Assembly: GCF_019200975.1 (NCBI RefSeq)
Contig: NZ_JAHTMR010000011.1
Coordinates: forward strand, 124,001-188,000
Origin: Pseudomonas sp. PD9R
GTDB taxonomy: Bacteria > Pseudomonadota > Gammaproteobacteria > Pseudomonadales > Pseudomonadaceae
Length of the DNA stretch: 64,000 nt
Reading direction: 5' to 3'
Shown here: piece after piece, positions 33,754 through 43,382 of the stretch
How positions within the stretch are numbered: the first letter of the stretch is position 1
How the letters are laid out: each line of letters opens with the position of its first letter
Made by a program: the position numbers and the translations under genes
Notes under the pieces: model-generated
The model's input: only the letters and a program-made list of their open reading frames with translations
The model's database searches: none
What the model was told of the DNA's origin: nothing

Positions 33754-35121
33754 TTATGGTTTTTTGATTTTCTCTGGCCGCTTCCAGCCATCGATATTCT
33801 TCTGCCGAGCCCGGCCGACTGCTAACTGTGATTTGTCCACAGTAGACGTGATTGTCGAACCGGCCGCGGTGGTTGCGCCGTCGAAGATATCCACAGGTGC
33901 TACCAACGAGTTGTTGGAGCCGATGAACACATCTTCACCTAGCACGGTTTTCCACTTGTTGGCGCCGTCGTAGTTGCAGGTGATGGTGCCGGCACCGATG
34001 TTGGTACGCGCGCCCACTTCGGCATCGCCCAGATAAGTCAGATGACCCGCCTTGGCGCCTTCGCCCAAATGAGCATTTTTCAGTTCAACAAAGTTACCCA
34101 CATGCGCCCGGGCTTCCAGCACCGTGCCTGGACGCAACCGCGCGAACGGACCGGCATCGCTGCCTTCACCGAGAATCGCCCCGTCGATATGGCTGTTGGC
34201 CTTGATCACTACACCTTTGCGCAAGGTGCTGTCCTTGATCACGCAGTTCGGGCCGATCACCACGTCGTCCTCAATGACGACTTTGCCTTCGAGGATCACG
34301 TTGATATCGATCAGCACGTCACGACCGACGGTGACTTCACCGCGTACATCGAAACGGGCCGGGTCACGGAGGGTCACGCCCTGAGCCATCAAACGACGAC
34401 CCGCGCGCAGCTGATAGTGACGCTCAAGCTCGGAAAGCTGCTTGCGGTCGTTGGCGCCCTGCACTTCCATGGCGTCGTGAGGTTGCTCGGTGGCCACCAC
34501 CAGACCGTCGCTGACTGCCATGGCAATCACGTCGGTCAGGTAATACTCGCCCTGTGCATTGTTGTTGGAGAGTCGGCTCATCCAGCCACCAAGGCTTTCG
34601 AACGGCAGTGCGAGAATACCGGTGTTGCCTTCAGTGATTGCGCGCTCGGCTTCGTTGGCGTCTTTCTGCTCGACGATGGCGGTAACGTTGCCAGCCGCGT
34701 CACGCACAATTCGACCGTAACCGGTGGGGTCGTCGAGTTCGACAGTGAGCAAGCCCAACTGCTTCGCCGCCACCTTCTTGAGCAGGCGTTGCAGGGTTTC
34801 CACTTCAATCAACGGCACGTCACCGTAAAGAATCAGCACCGTGTCGGACTTGATGAAAGGAACAGCCTGGGCCACGGCATGACCGGTGCCCAGTTGTTTG
34901 TCCTGAAGGACGAAATTCAGATCGTCAGCGGCCAGACGCTCACGTACCGCTTCGGCACCATGGCCGATCACTACGTGGATGCGCTGTGGATCAAGTTGTC
35001 GGGCGCTGTGGATAACATGGCCAAGCATCGAGTTGCCGGCAATCGGGTGCAAGACTTTCGGCAAGGCCGAACGCATACGCGTGCCTTGGCCAGCAGCGAG
35101 AATAACGATTTCAAGAGACAT
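33754..35121 (-). CDS. glmU: Bifunctional UDP-GlcNAc pyrophosphorylase / GlcN-1-P acetyltransferase
   Basis: 455-residue enzyme catalysing the last two steps to UDP-GlcNAc. The N-terminal nucleotidyltransferase has LAAGQGTRMRSALPKVLHP (residues 7-25). The C-terminal left-handed beta-helix (from about 250) shows the hexapeptide pattern (VIGPNCVIKDSTLRKGVVIK) and ends with the acetyl-CoA site (NIGAGTITCNYDGANK). Length is normal. It is followed leftward by glmR-glmS, grouping the whole GlcN pathway. A perfect DnaA-box 9-mer lies within the gene at 35007. Confidence 0.97.
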   Translation of the reverse strand: MSLEIVILAAGQGTRMRSALPKVLHPIAGNSMLGHVIHSARQLDPQRIHVVIGHGAEAVRERLAADDLNFVLQDKQLGTGHAVAQAVPFIKSDTVLILYGDVPLIEVETLQRLLKKVAAKQLGLLTVELDDPTGYGRIVRDAAGNVTAIVEQKDANEAERAITEGNTGILALPFESLGGWMSRLSNNNAQGEYYLTDVIAMAVSDGLVVATEQPHDAMEVQGANDRKQLSELERHYQLRAGRRLMAQGVTLRDPARFDVRGEVTVGRDVLIDINVILEGKVVIEDDVVIGPNCVIKDSTLRKGVVIKANSHIDGAILGEGSDAGPFARLRPGTVLEARAHVGNFVELKNAHLGEGAKAGHLTYLGDAEVGARTNIGAGTITCNYDGANKWKTVLGEDVFIGSNNSLVAPVDIFDGATTAAGSTITSTVDKSQLAVGRARQKNIDGWKRPEKIKKP

Positions 35122-35182
35122 GACTGGCTACCAATCCTGGGTGGTCAGCGGCTGTGACCAAAGTTATGAACGACGGAAAAGA

Positions 35183-35210
35183 AAAAAGGGTAGCCGAGGC
35201 TACCCTTTTT
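35183..35210 (-). terminator. Rho-independent terminator of the atp operon
   Basis: AAAAAGGGTAGC (35183-35194), loop CGAG, GCTACCCTTTTT (35199-35210). It is symmetrical with A/T runs on both sides. It lies 26 bases beyond the atpC stop in the direction of transcription. Confidence 0.9.
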
Positions 35211-35235
35211 AATCAATCACACAACAAGCTTCGCC

Positions 35236-35661
35236 TTAGTGGCCGAACTTCTTGCGGATCTGCTGGACGGTGCGCAGCTGAGCTGCGGCCTCGGCCAGAC
35301 GTGCGGCAGCGGAACCGTAATCGAATTCGGCGCCACGTTCGTGCAAGGCCTTCTCGGCAGCCTTAACGGCTTCCTGAGCAGAGGCTTCATCCAGGTCGGC
35401 AGCACGTTGCACGGTGTCGGCAAGAACCTTGACCATGTTCGGCTGAACCTCGAGGAAACCACCGGAGATGTAATACACCTCCTCTTCCCCGCCCTGCTTG
35501 ACCAGGCGGATCGGACCTGGCTTCAGATTAGTGATCAGCGGCGCGTGACCCAGAGCGATACCAAGATCACCCAGTGCACCGTGCGCAATCACCATCTCGA
35601 CCAGACCGGAAAAGATTTCCCCTTCCGCACTGACGATATCGCAATGGACTGTCATAGCCAT
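35236..35661 (-). CDS. atpC: ATP synthase epsilon subunit
   Basis: 141-residue F1 central-stalk subunit that couples rotor to catalytic head and can inhibit ATP hydrolysis. N-terminal beta-sandwich (VHCDIVSAEGEIFSGLVEMV, GDLGIALGHAPLITNLKPG) and C-terminal helical hairpin (AAEKALHERGAEFDYGSAAA) are both present. TGAGGC precedes the ATG at 35661; an ATG two codons later is an alternative. Last gene of the operon before the terminator. Confidence 0.97.
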   Translation of the reverse strand: MAMTVHCDIVSAEGEIFSGLVEMVIAHGALGDLGIALGHAPLITNLKPGPIRLVKQGGEEEVYYISGGFLEVQPNMVKVLADTVQRAADLDEASAQEAVKAAEKALHERGAEFDYGSAAARLAEAAAQLRTVQQIRKKFGH

Positions 35662-35706
35662 CTGATTGCCTCAACCTAAATTAGCGCCCGTTGCCGGGCG
35701 CCGGGA

Positions 35707-37086
35707 TTACAGTTTCTTGGCTTTCTCGATCGCTTCTTCGATGCCGCCAACCATGTAGAACGCTTGTTCTGGCAGGTGGTCGTAGTCACCGTTGAGGATG
35801 CCTTTGAAGCCAGCAATGGTGTCTTTCAGGGAAACGTATTTACCCGAAGCACCGGTGAAGACTTCAGCCACGAAGAACGGCTGCGACAAGAAACGCTGGA
35901 TCTTACGAGCACGGTTTACCAACTGCTTGTCAGCTTCCGACAGCTCGTCCATACCCAGGATCGCAATGATGTCCTTCAATTCTTTGTAACGCTGCAGAAC
36001 GTACTGAACGCCGCGAGCGGTGTCGTAGTGGTCCTGGCCGATTACGTTCGGGTCCAGCTGGCGCGAAGTCGAGTCGAGTGGATCGACCGCTGGGTAGATA
36101 CCCAGGGAAGCGATGTCACGGGACAGAACGACGGTGGCGTCCAAGTGGGCGAAAGTGGTCGCTGGCGATGGGTCGGTCAAGTCATCCGCAGGTACGTATA
36201 CCGCTTGGATCGAAGTGATCGAACCTTCCTTGGTCGAAGTGATACGTTCTTGCAGAACGCCCATCTCTTCAGCCAGGGTCGGCTGGTAACCTACTGCGGA
36301 AGGCATACGGCCCAGCAGTGCGGATACTTCAGTACCGGCCAGGGTGTAACGATAGATGTTGTCGACGAACAGCAGAACGTCGTTACCTTCGTCACGGAAC
36401 TTCTCGGCCATGGTCAGGCCGGTCAGCGCTACGCGCAGACGGTTACCCGGCGGCTCGTTCATCTGACCGTAAACCAGTGCCACTTTGTCCAGAACGTTGG
36501 AATCCTTCATCTCGTGGTAGAAGTCGTTACCCTCACGAGTACGCTCACCCACACCGGCGAACACGGAATAACCGCTGTGCTCGATGGCGATGTTACGGAT
36601 CAGTTCCATCATGTTTACGGTTTTGCCTACACCGGCACCACCGAACAGACCGACTTTACCGCCTTTGGCAAACGGGCAAACCAGGTCGATAACCTTGATG
36701 CCGGTTTCCAGCAGGTCGTTGCCGCCTGCTTGTTCAGCGAACGAAGGCGCTGGACGGTGAATGCCCCAACGTTCTTCAGTGTCGATCGGGCCAGCTTCGT
36801 CGATTGGGTTACCCAGGACGTCCATGATCCGGCCCAGCGTCGCTTTACCGACCGGTACGGAGATGGCTGCGCCAGAGTCGGTAACTTCCAGACCGCGCTT
36901 CAAGCCCTCGGTGGAACCCATCGCAATGGTACGAACCACGCCGTCGCCCAGCTGCTGCTGAACTTCCAGAGTGGTGCCGGCATCGCTGATTACTTTCAAA
37001 GCGTTGTAGATGCTCGGTACGCTGTCGCGTGGAAATTCCACGTCGATAACGGCGCCGATGATTTGAACGATACGTCCGCTACTCAT
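35707..37086 (-). CDS. atpD: ATP synthase beta subunit
   Basis: 459-residue catalytic F1 subunit. Walker A GGAGVGKTVNMMELI (near residue 150), catalytic Glu in GVGERTREGNDFYHEM, Walker B LLFVDNIYRYTLAG and the DELSEADKQLV (DELSEED-like) lever segment are present. AGAGGATC lies upstream of the ATG. Part of the leftward atpIBEFHAGDC operon. Confidence 0.98.
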   Translation of the reverse strand: MSSGRIVQIIGAVIDVEFPRDSVPSIYNALKVISDAGTTLEVQQQLGDGVVRTIAMGSTEGLKRGLEVTDSGAAISVPVGKATLGRIMDVLGNPIDEAGPIDTEERWGIHRPAPSFAEQAGGNDLLETGIKVIDLVCPFAKGGKVGLFGGAGVGKTVNMMELIRNIAIEHSGYSVFAGVGERTREGNDFYHEMKDSNVLDKVALVYGQMNEPPGNRLRVALTGLTMAEKFRDEGNDVLLFVDNIYRYTLAGTEVSALLGRMPSAVGYQPTLAEEMGVLQERITSTKEGSITSIQAVYVPADDLTDPSPATTFAHLDATVVLSRDIASLGIYPAVDPLDSTSRQLDPNVIGQDHYDTARGVQYVLQRYKELKDIIAILGMDELSEADKQLVNRARKIQRFLSQPFFVAEVFTGASGKYVSLKDTIAGFKGILNGDYDHLPEQAFYMVGGIEEAIEKAKKL

Positions 37087-37113
37087 AGCTGGATCCTCTG
37101 AATATTTGAACCG

Positions 37114-37974
37114 TTAAACCGCGGCAGCGCCGCCGACGATTTCCGAGATCTCTTGGGTGATCGCAGCCTGACGCGCCTTGTTGTAGACCAGCTGCAAATC
37201 GCTGATCAAATCACCGGCGTTGTCGGTAGCGTTCTTCATCGCGATCATCCGCGCAGCTTGTTCAGCCGCGTTGTTCTCGACCACCGCCTGGTAGACCTGC
37301 GACTCAACGTAGCGGACCATCAAGCCGTCAAGCAGCTCTTTGGCATCCGGTTCGTAGAGATAGTCCCAGTGGTGCTTGAGGTCTTGATCCGGGGTTGCCA
37401 CCAGTGGAATCAACTGCTCCACGGTAGGCTGTTGCGTCATGGTGTTGATGAACTTGTTGGACACCACGGACAGGCGGTCAATACGGCCGTCCAGGTAGGC
37501 ATCCAGCATCACCTTGACGCTGCCGATCAAGTCATTGATCGACGGCTCTTCACCCAGGTGGCTGATAGCTGCTACGACGTTGCCGCCGAAGTTACGGAAA
37601 AAGGCCGCACCCTTGCTACCGACTACACACAGATCAATCTCGACGCCGTTTTCGCGGTTTACCGCCATGTCCTTGACCAGGGCCTTGAACAGGTTGGTGT
37701 TCAAGCCACCGCACAAACCACGGTCACTGCTCACTACGACGTAACCAACACGCTTGATTTCGCGGTCGATCATGAACGGGTGGCGGTATTCCGGGTTGGC
37801 GTTGGCCAGATGCCCAATAACCTGGCGGATGCGCTCCGCATAAGGGCGGCTAGCAGCCATGCGCATTTGTGCCTTGCGCATTTTGCTGACCGCCACTTTT
37901 TCCATGGCGCTGGTAATTTTTTGCGTGCTTTTGATGCTCGCAATCTTACTGCGAATCTCTTTTGCGCCTGCCAT
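37114..37974 (-). CDS. atpG: ATP synthase gamma subunit
   Basis: 286-residue rotor shaft subunit. The N-terminal helix (AGAKEIRSKIASIKSTQKIT) and the C-terminal helix (LQLVYNKARQAAITQEISEI) form the antiparallel coiled coil inside the alpha/beta ring; the Rossmann-like domain (YVVVSSDRGLCGGLNTNLFK) lies between. Length is normal. Confidence 0.98.
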   Translation of the reverse strand: MAGAKEIRSKIASIKSTQKITSAMEKVAVSKMRKAQMRMAASRPYAERIRQVIGHLANANPEYRHPFMIDREIKRVGYVVVSSDRGLCGGLNTNLFKALVKDMAVNRENGVEIDLCVVGSKGAAFFRNFGGNVVAAISHLGEEPSINDLIGSVKVMLDAYLDGRIDRLSVVSNKFINTMTQQPTVEQLIPLVATPDQDLKHHWDYLYEPDAKELLDGLMVRYVESQVYQAVVENNAAEQAARMIAMKNATDNAGDLISDLQLVYNKARQAAITQEISEIVGGAAAV

Positions 37975-38024
37975 GTAACACCTATCAGGTTAGCAAGCGG
38001 GAGCCTTGCGGCTCCCGCTGCGGC

Positions 38025-39569
38025 TTACCAGGTTTGGGTGGCCTTGAACTTCTCGATGCCGGCTTTCATGCCTGCGTCGATATCGTCATTGAAGTCACCC
38101 TTCACGTTGATCTTCGCCATCAATTCGGCGTGATCGCGGTTGAAGTAAGAGATCAGCGCTTGTTCGAAGCTGCCGATCTTGGCGATTTCAACATCAGTCA
38201 GGAACCCACGCTCAGCGGCATACAGCGACAGCGCCATGTCAGCGATCGACATTGGAGCGTATTGCTTCTGCTTCATCAGCTCGGTAACGCGCTGACCATG
38301 CTCAAGTTGCTTACGGGTCGCTTCGTCCAGGTCAGAAGCGAACTGGGCGAATGCGGCCAATTCACGGTACTGAGCCAGAGCGGTACGGATACCACCGGAG
38401 AGCTTCTTGATGATCTTGGTCTGAGCGGCACCACCCACACGGGATACCGAAACACCGGCGTTCACAGCAGGACGGATCCCGGAGTTGAACATGGCCGATT
38501 CCAGGAAGATCTGACCGTCGGTGATGGAAATCACGTTGGTCGGAACGAACGCGGAAACGTCGCCAGCCTGGGTTTCGATGATCGGCAGTGCGGTCAGGGA
38601 ACCGGTTTTGCCGGTCACTGCGCCGTTGGTGAACTTCTCTACGTATTCTTCCGAAACGCGGGATGCGCGCTCCAGCAGACGGGAGTGGAGATAGAACACG
38701 TCGCCTGGGTAAGCTTCACGGCCTGGTGGACGGCGCAGCAGCAGGGAAATCTGGCGGTAAGCCACTGCTTGCTTGGACAGATCGTCATAAACGATCAGCG
38801 CGTCTTCACCGCGGTCGCGGAAGTATTCGCCCATGGTGCAACCGGAGTACGGTGCCAGGAATTGCAGCGCAGGAGATTCCGAAGCACTGGCAGCCACGAT
38901 GATCGTGTTAGCCAGGGCGCCGTTTTCTTCCAGCTTGCGAACAACGTTGGCAATGGTCGATTGTTTCTGACCGATTGCTACGTATACGCAGAAAATGCCG
39001 CTGTCTTTCTGGTTGATGATCGCGTCGATCGCCAGAGCGGTTTTACCGATCTGACGGTCACCGATGATCAGCTCACGCTGACCACGGCCGACAGGGATCA
39101 TGGCATCGACAGCCTTGTAGCCAGTCTGTACAGGCTGGTCTACCGACTTACGCCAGATCACGCCTGGAGCAACTTTCTCGACCGCGTCGGTCTCGGTGTT
39201 GTTCAGCGGACCTTTGCCGTCAACTGGGTTACCCAGTGCGTCGACAACGCGACCCAGCAGTTCCTTACCAACCGGAACTTCGAGGATGCGGCCAGTGCAC
39301 TTGGCGCTCATGCCTTCAGCCAGAGACTGGTAAGCGCCCAATACAACGGCACCTACGGAGTCTTGCTCCAGGTTGAGGGCCATACCGTAGACGCCGCCCG
39401 GAAACTCGATCATTTCGCCGTACATTACGTCGGCCAGACCGTGAATCCGCACGATGCCGTCAGATACGCTGACGACAGTGCCTTCGTTACGGGCTTGGGA
39501 GGTCACATCGAGCTTGTCGATGCGGCCCTTGATAATTTCACTTATTTCGGAAGGATTGAGTTGCTGCAT
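38025..39569 (-). CDS. atpA: ATP synthase alpha subunit
   Basis: 514-residue non-catalytic nucleotide-binding F1 subunit. Walker A GDRQIGKTALAIDAI (near residue 169), ALIVYDDLSKQAVAYRQ and the PGREAYPGDVFYLHSRLLER signature are present, as is the C-terminal helical domain. It lies between atpH and atpG in the standard order. Confidence 0.98.
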   Translation of the reverse strand: MQQLNPSEISEIIKGRIDKLDVTSQARNEGTVVSVSDGIVRIHGLADVMYGEMIEFPGGVYGMALNLEQDSVGAVVLGAYQSLAEGMSAKCTGRILEVPVGKELLGRVVDALGNPVDGKGPLNNTETDAVEKVAPGVIWRKSVDQPVQTGYKAVDAMIPVGRGQRELIIGDRQIGKTALAIDAIINQKDSGIFCVYVAIGQKQSTIANVVRKLEENGALANTIIVAASASESPALQFLAPYSGCTMGEYFRDRGEDALIVYDDLSKQAVAYRQISLLLRRPPGREAYPGDVFYLHSRLLERASRVSEEYVEKFTNGAVTGKTGSLTALPIIETQAGDVSAFVPTNVISITDGQIFLESAMFNSGIRPAVNAGVSVSRVGGAAQTKIIKKLSGGIRTALAQYRELAAFAQFASDLDEATRKQLEHGQRVTELMKQKQYAPMSIADMALSLYAAERGFLTDVEIAKIGSFEQALISYFNRDHAELMAKINVKGDFNDDIDAGMKAGIEKFKATQTW

Positions 39570-39590
39570 TGCTCTGCTGCCCCTTCAAAC

Positions 39591-40127
39591 TCAAGATTTC
39601 AATGCTTCGGCAAGTTTCGCGATTTTGCCGCGAATCGAGCCATCGATAACCAGGTCGCCGGCGCGGATGACAACGCCCCCAATAAGGGATTTGTCTTCCT
39701 CGACTTGCAGGCGCACTTCCCGGTTGAGTCGTGCACTGAGAACCTTGGCGAGTTTGTCTTGCTGTTCTTGGTTCAATGCAAAAGCACTGGTCACTTCAAC
39801 GTCTACCGACTTCTCTTGCTCGGCCTTGTACAGGTCGAACAGAGCGGCGATCTCCGGCAACAGCGGGAGACGGTCGTTTTCGGCAACGACATTGATGAAG
39901 TTCTGTGCCTTCACATCAAACTTGTCGCCGCACACGTCAATAAACGTGGCGGCCTTTTCTGCGCTCGTCAGTCGCGGGGCCTTGAGCACGCGCTGCATGG
40001 TGCCGTCTTGCGACACCGCTGCAGCCAGGCCGAGCATGGCTGACCAATTGGCCAGTTGCTGGTGGGCCTGAGCGTGCTCGAAGGCCGCCTTAGCGTAAGG
40101 TCGGGCCAACGTGGTCAGTTCTGCCAT
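39591..40127 (-). CDS. atpH: ATP synthase delta subunit
   Basis: 178-residue peripheral-stalk subunit linking the b dimer to the top of F1. N-terminal helical bundle (TTLARPYAKAAFEHAQAHQQ) and the conserved C-terminal strand-helix (DKSLIGGVVIRAGDLVIDGS) are typical of the OSCP/delta family. Start codon follows the atpF stop by 12 bases. Confidence 0.97.
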   Translation of the reverse strand: MAELTTLARPYAKAAFEHAQAHQQLANWSAMLGLAAAVSQDGTMQRVLKAPRLTSAEKAATFIDVCGDKFDVKAQNFINVVAENDRLPLLPEIAALFDLYKAEQEKSVDVEVTSAFALNQEQQDKLAKVLSARLNREVRLQVEEDKSLIGGVVIRAGDLVIDGSIRGKIAKLAEALKS

Positions 40128-40139
40128 GATCGCCCTCGC

Positions 40140-40610
40140 TTAGATTTCAGCAGCCAGTTGGTTAACCAGCTCTGCGTGCGCGTTTTGATCGATTGTGGCA
40201 CCCAGGATCTTCGCAGCACCGCCAACGGCCAGGCTACCCACTTGGGCGCGCAGCGCGTCTTTGACGCTATTCAGTTCCTGTTCGATCTCGGCCTGAGCCT
40301 GAACCTTCACACGGTCAGCGTCGATACGGGCTTTTTCAACAGCCTCTTCAACGATCTGGTTACCGCGTTTCTTGGCTTGCTCGATGATTTCAGCTGCCTG
40401 AGCTTTCGCTTCGCGCAGTTGTTGACCCGCTTTCTCTTGGGCCAACTCCAGGTCGCGAGCTGCTCGGCTGGCAGCGTCCAGTCCATCCGCGATCTTCTTT
40501 TGACGTTCGTGCAGAGCCGCGATGACCGGAGGCCATACGAACTTCATGCAGAACAGTACAAAAATCAGGAACGCAACGGACTGGCCAATCAGGGTCGCAT
40601 TAATGTTCAC
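40140..40610 (-). CDS. atpF: ATP synthase b subunit
   Basis: 156-residue peripheral-stalk subunit with one N-terminal membrane helix (GQSVAFLIFVLFCMKFVWPP) and a long charged coiled coil (about 30-130), with the typical 'KFVWPPVIAALHERQKKI' junction. Functions as a dimer holding F1 against Fo. Confidence 0.98.
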   Translation of the reverse strand: MNINATLIGQSVAFLIFVLFCMKFVWPPVIAALHERQKKIADGLDAASRAARDLELAQEKAGQQLREAKAQAAEIIEQAKKRGNQIVEEAVEKARIDADRVKVQAQAEIEQELNSVKDALRAQVGSLAVGGAAKILGATIDQNAHAELVNQLAAEI

Positions 40611-40668
40611 GCCAACACCTCGCAGTTTCGTTGTCCATCACATCCAATTACCCGGAAGATCCGAGTAA

Positions 40669-40926
40669 TTAGCCAGCGATCTGACCAACGAACGGGTTCG
40701 CAAAGGTGAAGAACAGAGCGATACCAACACCGATCATGGTTACGGCGTCGAGCAGACCGGCAACGATGAACATTTTAACTTGCAGCATTGGAACCATTTC
40801 TGGCTGACGCGCTGCGCCTTCCAGGAACTTGCCGCCCAGCAGGCCGAAACCAATTGCGGTACCCAGTGCGCCCAGGCCGATCAACAGTGCAACAGCGATA
40901 GCGGTTAGACCAACTACAGTTTCCAT
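40669..40926 (-). CDS. atpE: ATP synthase c subunit
   Basis: 85-residue membrane rotor subunit of two helices joined by the polar loop ARQPEM (39-44). The proton-binding carboxylate is Asp60 in [12 protein letters not shown]. The Gly-rich first helix ([20 protein letters not shown]) is normal. No sodium-binding signature is seen, so H+ is the coupling ion. Confidence 0.98.
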
Positions 40927-41059
40927 CTTTCCTCCCGACTTTTACGTCGTATGGTTTAGGTTTTTTAGATTAAAGCGGTAAAACAAATCGTTTCAGATGC
41001 CCCGTAAGGAGCCCCTTCCCGTTTGACCGGGAAGGACATCAGACTAGTCGAGACTGGTC

Positions 41060-41929
41060 TTAATGGTTTTCTTCGTGCGCCATCGACAGGTAAACGATGG
41101 TCAGCATCATGAAGATGAACGCCTGCAGCGTGATGATCAGGATGTGGAACACAGCCCACGCCCACTGCAGAACTACGCCCAGGCCACTAAGCCAGAGCAG
41201 ACCGCTGCCGAACATCACGGCGATCAGAATGAACACCAGCTCGCCGGCATACATGTTGCCGAACAGACGCAGAGCCAGGGAGATCGGCTTGGCGATCAGG
41301 GTGACGAATTCCAGCAGGAAGTTCACCGGGATCAGCAGGGCCTGAACGAAGATGTTCTTGCTGCCGAACGGGTGCAGGGTCAGTTCGCCGATGAAGCCGC
41401 CGATGCCCTTGACCTTGATGCTGTAGAAAATGATCAGTGCGAAAACCGAGAGCGCCATGCCCAGCGTCGCGTTCGGGTCGGTAGTCGACACGGCGCGGAA
41501 CGGGATGTGGTGGTCGCCGGAGATCAGGATGGCCAGTTGAGGAATCCAATCGACCGGTACCAGGTCGACGGCGTTCATCAGAAACACCCAGACGAAGATG
41601 GTCAGTGCCAGCGGTGCAATCACCGGGCTACGGCCATGGAAGCTGTCTTTCACGCTGCCATCGACGAATTCGACCAAAACTTCAACGAAGTTCTGCAAAG
41701 CACCTGGCTGACCGGAAGTCGCCTTCTTCGCCGCCATGCGGAAAAGCAGAACGAAGATCAGACCCAATGCGACCGACCAGCCGAGGGTATCGACGTGGAA
41801 AGCCCAGAAGCCCATTTCTTTGGCTTCTGCTGCGGTGTGCGCAAAGCCCCATCCGCCGTTAGGAAGATGCCCGAAGGTCAGGTTCTGCAAGTGGTGCTGG
41901 ATATAGCCCGAAGCGGTTGTTTCTGCCAT
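41060..41929 (-). CDS. atpB: ATP synthase a subunit
   Basis: 289-residue Fo stator subunit forming the proton half-channels. The essential arginine is in the conserved helix SLALRLFGNMYAGELVFIL; the following Gln/His-containing helix near the C-terminus is present. The 133-base gap to atpE has no gene. Confidence 0.97.
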   Translation of the reverse strand: MAETTASGYIQHHLQNLTFGHLPNGGWGFAHTAAEAKEMGFWAFHVDTLGWSVALGLIFVLLFRMAAKKATSGQPGALQNFVEVLVEFVDGSVKDSFHGRSPVIAPLALTIFVWVFLMNAVDLVPVDWIPQLAILISGDHHIPFRAVSTTDPNATLGMALSVFALIIFYSIKVKGIGGFIGELTLHPFGSKNIFVQALLIPVNFLLEFVTLIAKPISLALRLFGNMYAGELVFILIAVMFGSGLLWLSGLGVVLQWAWAVFHILIITLQAFIFMMLTIVYLSMAHEENH

Positions 41930-41945
41930 GGTTGCCTCAAACGCC

Positions 41946-42353
41946 CTAAGGTCTCGAAAGTCTTGTTCTCATCAGCAGGGGCGAAAACCAGCTGACCAGT
42001 TGGGTCAACACGAAGACGCCGAATACAGCTAGCGGCGCCAATGGCTTTACACCTGCAAACGTCAATGCAAAGAGCAGTGCCGTCAAAATCAGTTTGCCCG
42101 CCTCGCCAGCATAAAAAGACCGGACGATGGCTTGAGCTGCTCGGGCGCCGGAAAACCGAAATGCCCTGTGAGCGAAATAAACATTGGGAAGCAAGGCTAT
42201 CAGGCCTCCGCAAAGTCCTGAGTACCCGGCAACGACTCCGTATCGTTGCCAGAGCGCCAAAGCGGCAATCAGCAACACGACAAATTGAGCCATCAACACC
42301 GGAAAAACTGCCAGACGATGGAACGGCAAGCGGTTTGGCGTGCGGGTTTCCAT
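41946..42353 (-). CDS. atpI: ATP synthase I protein
   Basis: 135-residue four-helix membrane protein encoded first in the atp operon; in other bacteria it helps assemble the c ring or transports Mg2+. Hydrophobic segments (LAVFPVLMAQFVVLLIAALA, GYSGLCGGLIALLPNVYFAH and two more) fit the AtpI/UncI family. Start at ATG 42353 (METRTPNRLPFH), with GGAG about 11 bases upstream, is preferred to an in-frame start 13 codons earlier. Confidence 0.9.
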   Translation of the reverse strand: METRTPNRLPFHRLAVFPVLMAQFVVLLIAALALWQRYGVVAGYSGLCGGLIALLPNVYFAHRAFRFSGARAAQAIVRSFYAGEAGKLILTALLFALTFAGVKPLAPLAVFGVFVLTQLVSWFSPLLMRTRLSRP

Positions 42354-42500
42354 CAAATTGCTCTCCAATGGTCGGCTGCCGAAATTCAACAACTTGGCAT
42401 AATTTGTGCCGACAAAATGCGCGCAGAGTATAGGGGCGGTTCAGCCCCTATTCAACTATCAGGTAGTGATTTCCGACTGCGCGCTACATGAGGAAATGTT

Positions 42501-43373
42501 TCAACGGATATGAGCGAGTACACCTTGTAGCTCATCCAGAGAGTTGTAGCCAATCACCAACTGCCCTTTACCCTTCTTACCGTGGCGAATCTGCACCGCA
42601 GAGCCTAGGCGCTCGGCCAGACGCTGTTCCAACCGGGCGATATCCGGGTCCGGTTTTGGTGCTTCCACAGGCTCCGGTTTGCCACTCAACCACTGGCGAA
42701 CCAGTGCCTCAGTTTGGCGCACTGTCAGCCCGCGTGCGACAACATGTCGCGCCCCTTCAACCTGTTGATTATCCGGCAAACCGAGCAACGCTCGGGCATG
42801 ACCCATTTCCAGGTCGCCGTGGGACAGCATGGTCTTGATGACTTCCGGCAACGAAATCAGGCGCAGCAGGTTGGCCACGGTCACCCGGGATTTACCCACA
42901 GCTTCAGCCACTTGTTGCTGGGTCAGCTGGAATTCCTGCTGAAGACGCTGAAGGGCTACCGCTTCTTCGATCGGATTGAGGTCTTCGCGCTGAATGTTTT
43001 CGATCAGCGCGATTGCGATCGCCGTTTCATCCGGTACATCGCGAACCATTGCAGGAATGGTTTCCTGCCCGGCCTGCTGACTGGCGCGCCAGCGGCGTTC
43101 ACCGGCGATGATTTCGAACCGGCCGCTGCCGATTGGGCGAACCACAATCGGCTGCATCACCCCTTGGGCTCTGATCGACTGTGCCAGCTCTTCGAGTGCC
43201 TGAGGATCCATATCGCGGCGAGGCTGGTACTTGCCGCGCTGGAGTAAATCCAGCGGCAAGTGCTGAAGCTCACGCTGATCGGCCTGCGCCGCTTGTTCTT
43301 CCAGCGAGCTGACAGTCGGACCACTCAGCAGTGCATCCAGTCCACGTCCGAGACCTCGTTTCTTGACGGCCAT
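42501..43373 (-). CDS. parB: Chromosome partitioning protein ParB
   Basis: 290-residue CTP-dependent DNA clamp that loads at parS and spreads over origin DNA. The N-terminal ParA-interacting basic stretch (KKRGLGRGLDALL), the CTPase motif (GERRWRASQQAG, about 88-99), ENIQREDLNPIEEA and the helix-turn-helix (TQQQVAEAVGKSRVTVANLL) are intact, with a C-terminal dimerisation domain. Its targets are the five parS palindromes in this window. Start lies 9 bases after the parA stop. Confidence 0.98.
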   Translation of the reverse strand: MAVKKRGLGRGLDALLSGPTVSSLEEQAAQADQRELQHLPLDLLQRGKYQPRRDMDPQALEELAQSIRAQGVMQPIVVRPIGSGRFEIIAGERRWRASQQAGQETIPAMVRDVPDETAIAIALIENIQREDLNPIEEAVALQRLQQEFQLTQQQVAEAVGKSRVTVANLLRLISLPEVIKTMLSHGDLEMGHARALLGLPDNQQVEGARHVVARGLTVRQTEALVRQWLSGKPEPVEAPKPDPDIARLEQRLAERLGSAVQIRHGKKGKGQLVIGYNSLDELQGVLAHIR

Positions 43374-43382
43374 GGGGATTCC

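Noticed and set aside
37962..40043. 693-codon open frame opposite atpA and atpH
   Set aside because: Antisense to two certain atp genes; no start signal or recognisable domain.
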